From Liolophura sinensis (taxonomy: Eukaryota; Mollusca; Polyplacophora; Chitonida; Chitonidae): 64,000 nucleotides of DNA. The first letter of the stretch is position 1, and every line of letters starts with the position of its first letter. Location of the stretch: NCBI RefSeq assembly GCF_032854445.1, contig NC_088295.1, positions 30,615,385 through 30,679,384 of the forward strand, read 5' to 3'. Below the pieces are notes generated by a model. The model saw only the letters and a program-made list of their open reading frames with translations, was not told the origin of the DNA and ran no database searches. Shown piece after piece: positions 58,063 through 64,000 of the stretch. The translations under genes were made by a program, and so were the position numbers.

Positions 58063-58971
58063 GTGCAATTCATCACTCTCAGGTGCGATGTATGTATAGT
58101 GAACAACACCAGCATTGTATAAATGTAGAGATACTGTACATCCAACCACATTGTATCTGGACTGAGGCTCTTTAACTCACAAAGGCTATTCTATAAGAAG
58201 AATACACTGACACTATTCACTACTACACGCACGCACGTCCCAATTCGTCGCAAGTACATGTACTATGCATTTTATATAATTTCAGGACATTTTTGTCAAA
58301 GGTTTTTCCCACAGCTCATTTGACATGTCTTTATTGGATAGGTATAAAGGTATACAGCCCTAAGTGTGCTTCATGAAACCGGCCCCTGAACATGGATGTA
58401 TATTTTAACCTCCCAGTCGTGGTTACTCTGTGATAACAATTAACTGGTTTATTTTCACAGTAAAGCTTGCAGACATTTTTCTGTAGATGAACAAACCTCT
58501 TCTAACTGTAAACCGTAAATACTGTAAATCTTCACCCTTTTCAACCACCAAAACACTTTTTCAGTGGAATTTACGCGTACAATCATTAGGGAAATGACAC
58601 CAAAAATGACTTGTTTGTGTCATTAAAGACGCAAGCTTCATAAAACTGTGCAAATTATTTCTCTACACTCCACAGTTCCTCCAGAATGTTTCAAAGTATT
58701 GGTTGAAGACGCAGTGAAAAGGTTGAAGAACTGGTATAGTTAACATGAGCAAGGTGTGGTCAATCTACAACATAGCCTAATGAATTTCAAACTTCCAAGC
58801 TATAAACAAGAATCAAATATACACCAAATGTGGTAAGGTACAAATAAAATGAGTGCACGTAATTCAATGGCATGTCAATATTGTAAACCTAAAACAGGTA
58901 CTTGTATTTGCACAATGATACTCTATTTGTCTGTAATGGAATAATGGAAAAATACAACAAAACATTATGTA

Positions 58972-60723
<1,752 letters not shown>

Positions 60724-63071
60724 TCACGATTTACAGGTGGGACATTTGCACCTTGCTGCTGTCCGTTTAATCAGGTTTTCTAGGATGAACGTGATGAGAG
60801 CTGACCCTATGCCGATCCCTAGGACCAAGTACCCTCCCTGGACATCCGCCACGGAGATGGCCTTCACGCTAGCTGGACCCGAACTCGTGCAGTTGTTCAT
60901 TTCAGGCCACCATTTTGATTTCCACAACTCCAGAAGTCCGCTCTCCACTACAGTTATCATGCTGTAATATAGAAAAATAAGCCATTTGTTTGTATATAAG
61001 ATGTTTTTGCGTTGTTCAACATGCACATGTGCAAATAAATTTACTCTCTAAAATTTTAATACCCTTTGGTTTCTCTGCTTGCACCAAACCAAGCTGGGCA
61101 CACAGTTTCATTAAAACCCACGCAGAGTTTCTTTAAGAAATCTAACTGTAATGAAGAAATCGTTGAAATATGGGAGGTAATAAACAGCATATCTGTGGCT
61201 GCTTCTGTTAGAGTTTCTATGATTTGACAATTAGACTTACCATATGTAAGATGAGCACCAAGATATCAAGATATCCGAAACATTCCGCCAGGTTGCCACA
61301 TTTAGATAAAACGTTCGGGTCTATCTCCGATTTCTCATAAATTGTTGTCGTGACTTACAAAAATTGGCCCGATGCACACATTTGAATATAGCAACAGTTT
61401 ACGACGCCTTTGCTACGTACACTATATTCTGACATTGGGGTTTTCCTGGTTACATTGGGGAATATTGGATTGTTACTTCTTGATATTTTGATGGATGTAG
61501 CGAGGAACCAACTGACAAAATGTTTAAATGCAAAACTGCACTGAACTAAAGCTATTATTTATAGAAGGGCAAACTTCCAGAATTGCCAGAACATATCAAA
61601 GTGCTGTTTCACACGCTAAATTAACATTTATTTCATATTCTTTTATTATTACTTCTTTGCACTTCATTATCCATTTCGAATTATTCAGATGAAACTGTAG
61701 ACGCATAGTTATAAGGAAATAGGTCAAAGGTGGAAATATTAATGTGAAAAATTATCTATACAGTTTACTAGTATCACCTGAACAATATTCAGTTTACATA
61801 TATATATATATATATTACATGTTTTACGGTTAATTCCTTGCTTTATACTTACTGATGATCAAATAGCTCCTTATATGGGGAGTCCTGCTGGAGGCCTATA
61901 CCGAAGTTAAGCGGCAGGAATTCCTGTTTACCCATTGCCAGGGTGCAGTCTTGGGCTATCTCGATCAGGTTTTTGGACTTATCATTCAGATACACATATC
62001 CCCCAGCCCTGACTCTGTTCACTTGTACAGCATGGCTTTTGTTTAGAAGGTTGGGATTTTCTTTCCAGAATCGCTGTATGCCGTTCCACAATTTCTTGTA
62101 GATCTCGTTTTCTGATTTCTGTGTAAGGGTAGAATCCGATCATGATACTGTGAAAACCCTTTACAAAACATTAAGATGTCTGGTAACTGCATAAACGACG
62201 CTGTCATAGTACGCTATATACATATACTAAGATAAATCAGTAAGACAAAGGTTGGAAACAAAGAAAATCCAAATCAAAAATGGATCTAAAATATACACTT
62301 TTATTCCTAAAAATGATAATAGAAAAATAAAAGAAAGAGAAAATAAAAACAATTTCGGAAATCCTCAACTTAATGTCACTTGTACATAACAAAGATGATA
62401 ATCTTTTTGTTTATGGATAATGGCTAGAGCTGTTAAAAGAGGAGAAAACAAATGAAACAAGTAAACGTATCAGAAATGCTGCGGAATACTGTATCTAAAG
62501 ATATACAATTTTAAATGTTTTGACCGAGATGGCTAATGGGCTTTACGGGTCATATTTCGCAGTAATGGTCATGTTTTTTTTTTCTTGATGACATGACAGA
62601 TTGTTCACAAAAACGAAGTTTGTAGTAAAAATATCAAACCTTTATGGCAACGTACGGCCCATTCTCTCAATCATCTTGTTTTATTTAAAGATAATCACAG
62701 ATCATGGTGCTAAAGACTTCAAATCTTTATGGCAACGAATGGCCCTTTTCCTCAGTCATCTTTTTTATTTACAGATTAGCACAAATCATGGTCCGAAAAG
62801 TTTTCCGTTGTCTTTATGAAGCCTCACTTTATTTTTTGAAATGAATTGCTCACCGGAAACAACATGAACATGTACGAGCCATATGTGCCACCCCATTTGT
62901 ACTGGCTCTGCTCCACCATTTCTTCTATCGTGTTGAACGGCAGTTCCGTTTTTTCCACAGCTAATGCCGCCGTTAGCGTGCTGGTGTAGGAGGCCACAAT
63001 GACCATGGTGAAGAGCCACCATGAGGCTACCAGTGTCCGACTGGCCTGGTCTTTAGGGGAATGTTGACCAC
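60724..63071 (-). CDS. Ionotropic glutamate receptor, C-terminal exons (partial gene)
   Basis: Exons in transcript order: 63071-62854, 62118-61853, 60961-60724 (TGA at 60724-60726), all GT-AG and phase-consistent. The first encodes GGQHSPKDQASRTL and the M3 helix (WWLFTMVIVASYTSTLTAAL), then the start of ligand-binding lobe S2. The second encodes most of S2 (KSENEIYKKLW..., TLAMGKQEFLPLNFGIGLQQ). The third has ESGLLELWKSKWW, the M4 helix (GGYLVLGIGIGSALITFIL) and a short tail ending CKCPTCKS. These are the standard landmarks of the family, a tetrameric ligand-gated cation channel in the plasma membrane. The usual M3 SYTANLAAF is changed to SYTSTLTAAL. The acidic ligand residue position holds Asp (YLNDKSKN), 12 before the conserved Cys, as in NMDA-type subunits. 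The subfamily is not resolved. Amino-terminal domain, S1 and M1 lie beyond the window. Confidence 0.9.
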
Positions 63072-63737
63072 CTGAAAATATGCAGGACAACGAAGTTGGC
63101 CTCCAGTAAGTTTCATGTAAGACGACGTTTACGCGAGAGAGTACCTTCGAGTGCTTATTGTCACCAACGTCCCGAAAACAATAAAAGCACGGGGTGCACA
63201 ATGTGTGGATTATAAATTGGGGATGAAAGTTTTACCTTGGAACGTAAACAGGTTGATTAACTTGTGTTTACGGCCGCTGATGTCACTATGTTTAGTACGT
63301 CACTATGATGTCACTATGTACGCACATTATGTGTGTTGCATTGACTGGCTGGTCGGTTGGTTGGCCTGTTGGTTTGCCTGTCGTTCGGTTCATTCGATTT
63401 TTGGTTGGTCTGTTGGCTTGCGGATTGTTCGCTTCGTCCGTCAGTAGGTCGGTTGGTCGGTTTATTGGTTTGCCGCTCGTTCGGATCGTCCGTCAGTAGG
63501 TCGGTTGATCGGTTTGTTGGTTTTCCGGCCATTAATCAAGTGGAAGACCGGATGGACGGACGGACAGACAGTTGGAAGGCTGGACGGGAGTTTGGAAGGT
63601 CCAAAAAACCCTGCCAAATTGACCAGGGAATGTGGCTCACATTTAAGACTTGTGACGTTTCTGGCCGACACTGTGGATAACTAATCGTTACAATCTAACC
63701 TGTGCCACTTTTATATTTCTGGTTTCTGCCATTTCAC
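63072..63737. other. Glutamate receptor intron (if the upstream exon is right)
   Basis: Contains the GGTTGG-rich repeat at 63345-63600 and no recognisable exon. Confidence 0.4.
63345..63600. repeat. GGTYGGTTGG-type low-complexity tandem repeat
   Basis: 'ggctggtcggttggttggcc' is followed by variants such as 'gtcagtaggtcggttggtcg' and 'gtcagtaggtcggttgatcg' (an internal ~58-base repeat). It then passes into 'ggatggacggacggacagac'. The frames open through it on both strands are repeat-driven. Confidence 0.85.
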
Positions 63738-63814
63738 CCAGCAAGCCAGCAAACCAAAATTGAAGATACGTGACCCCAAGAAAGATATCAATAGTGCATA
63801 GATAACCAGAAAAG
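63738..63814 (-). CDS. Candidate pore-loop (M2) exon of the glutamate receptor
   Basis: On minus, an acceptor (gtgtccag) precedes a 77-base open segment ending FLGVTYLQFWFAGLLG at a donor g|gtgaaa. Its phase joins exactly to the 63071 exon, giving FWFAGLLGGGQHSPKDQ. Receptors of this family have FWFxxxxLxxQGGxxxPK at this place, so this could be the re-entrant pore loop, shortened by two or three residues and without the Q/R/N-site glutamine pair. A protein search or cDNA would settle it. Chance is a real alternative. Confidence 0.4.
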
Positions 63815-64000
63815 CTGGACACCATGATATTGCTTGATACATTTGTAATACACGGCGACATGATCCTCTTGCAGAGAATATTGTGTGTACATATTATGAA
63901 TCTTCTGAGAATGTACATGTACTGGATTAAAAAAAAAAGTTTTTGCGTAGGCGTATGTGATTAGGAACTAAAAAGAAGAATGACTTGTTTTTGTTTTTCT

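Noticed and set aside
63305-63680. Overlapping frames rich in Gly, Trp, Val or Pro, Asn, Thr
   Set aside because: Products of the GGTTGG-type low-complexity repeat.

Overview
This is a 64-kb piece of an animal nuclear genome, most likely a mollusc or close lophotrochozoan relative. It is AT-rich, its genes are split by GT-AG introns, and it carries many tRNA-derived SINEs whose 3' ends read 'accaatcaaataaataaat' or 'gacgttaaacccc'. Tails of this kind are common in mollusc genomes as I recall them; the species assignment is inference. There are no prokaryotic genes, operons or CRISPR arrays, and no recognisable transposase or reverse transcriptase.

Four genes can be identified by rebuilding their exons. 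(1) RPL36A/eL42, ribosomal protein L44e, minus strand, 31682-36063. Four coding exons give residues 2-106 of a 106-residue protein; the ATG lies in a further 5' exon, possibly at 37751-37778. (2) SMAP, the small acidic protein (C11orf58) homologue, plus strand, 38087-42199, four exons, 195 aa. (3) STK33-type serine/threonine kinase, minus strand, 45654-54299, eleven coding exons, 468 aa, all catalytic motifs intact. (4) The 3' end of an ionotropic glutamate receptor, minus strand, 60724 to the window edge. Three secure exons cover the pre-M3 segment, M3, ligand-binding lobe S2 and M4, and a candidate pore-loop exon lies at 63738-63814. RPL36A and SMAP are head-to-head; SMAP and STK33 are tail-to-tail.

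The left half (1-31.6 kb) has no gene I can name. Its best coding candidates are an unknown terminal exon (13607-13827, plus) and a possible first exon starting 'MADGNTQ' (14068-14108, plus). The second sits in a promoter-like patch with two YY1-like sites and one CTCF-like site.

The rest is repeats: three tRNA-derived SINE families, a foldback element with long inverted repeats (55783-56167), two smaller MITE-like families, a dispersed repeat with three copies (25.4, 29.3, 30.1 kb), several minisatellites (44 bp at 18.3 kb, 24-26 bp at 22.4 kb, 24 bp at 34.8 kb, about 35 bp at 33.1 kb, about 47 bp at 59.6 kb) and long TA tracts. The best leads for something undescribed are the duplicated two-hairpin segment in the last RPL36A intron, the foldback element, the altered M3 motif of the glutamate receptor, and the unknown exon at 13.6 kb. 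No novel multi-gene system is evident.
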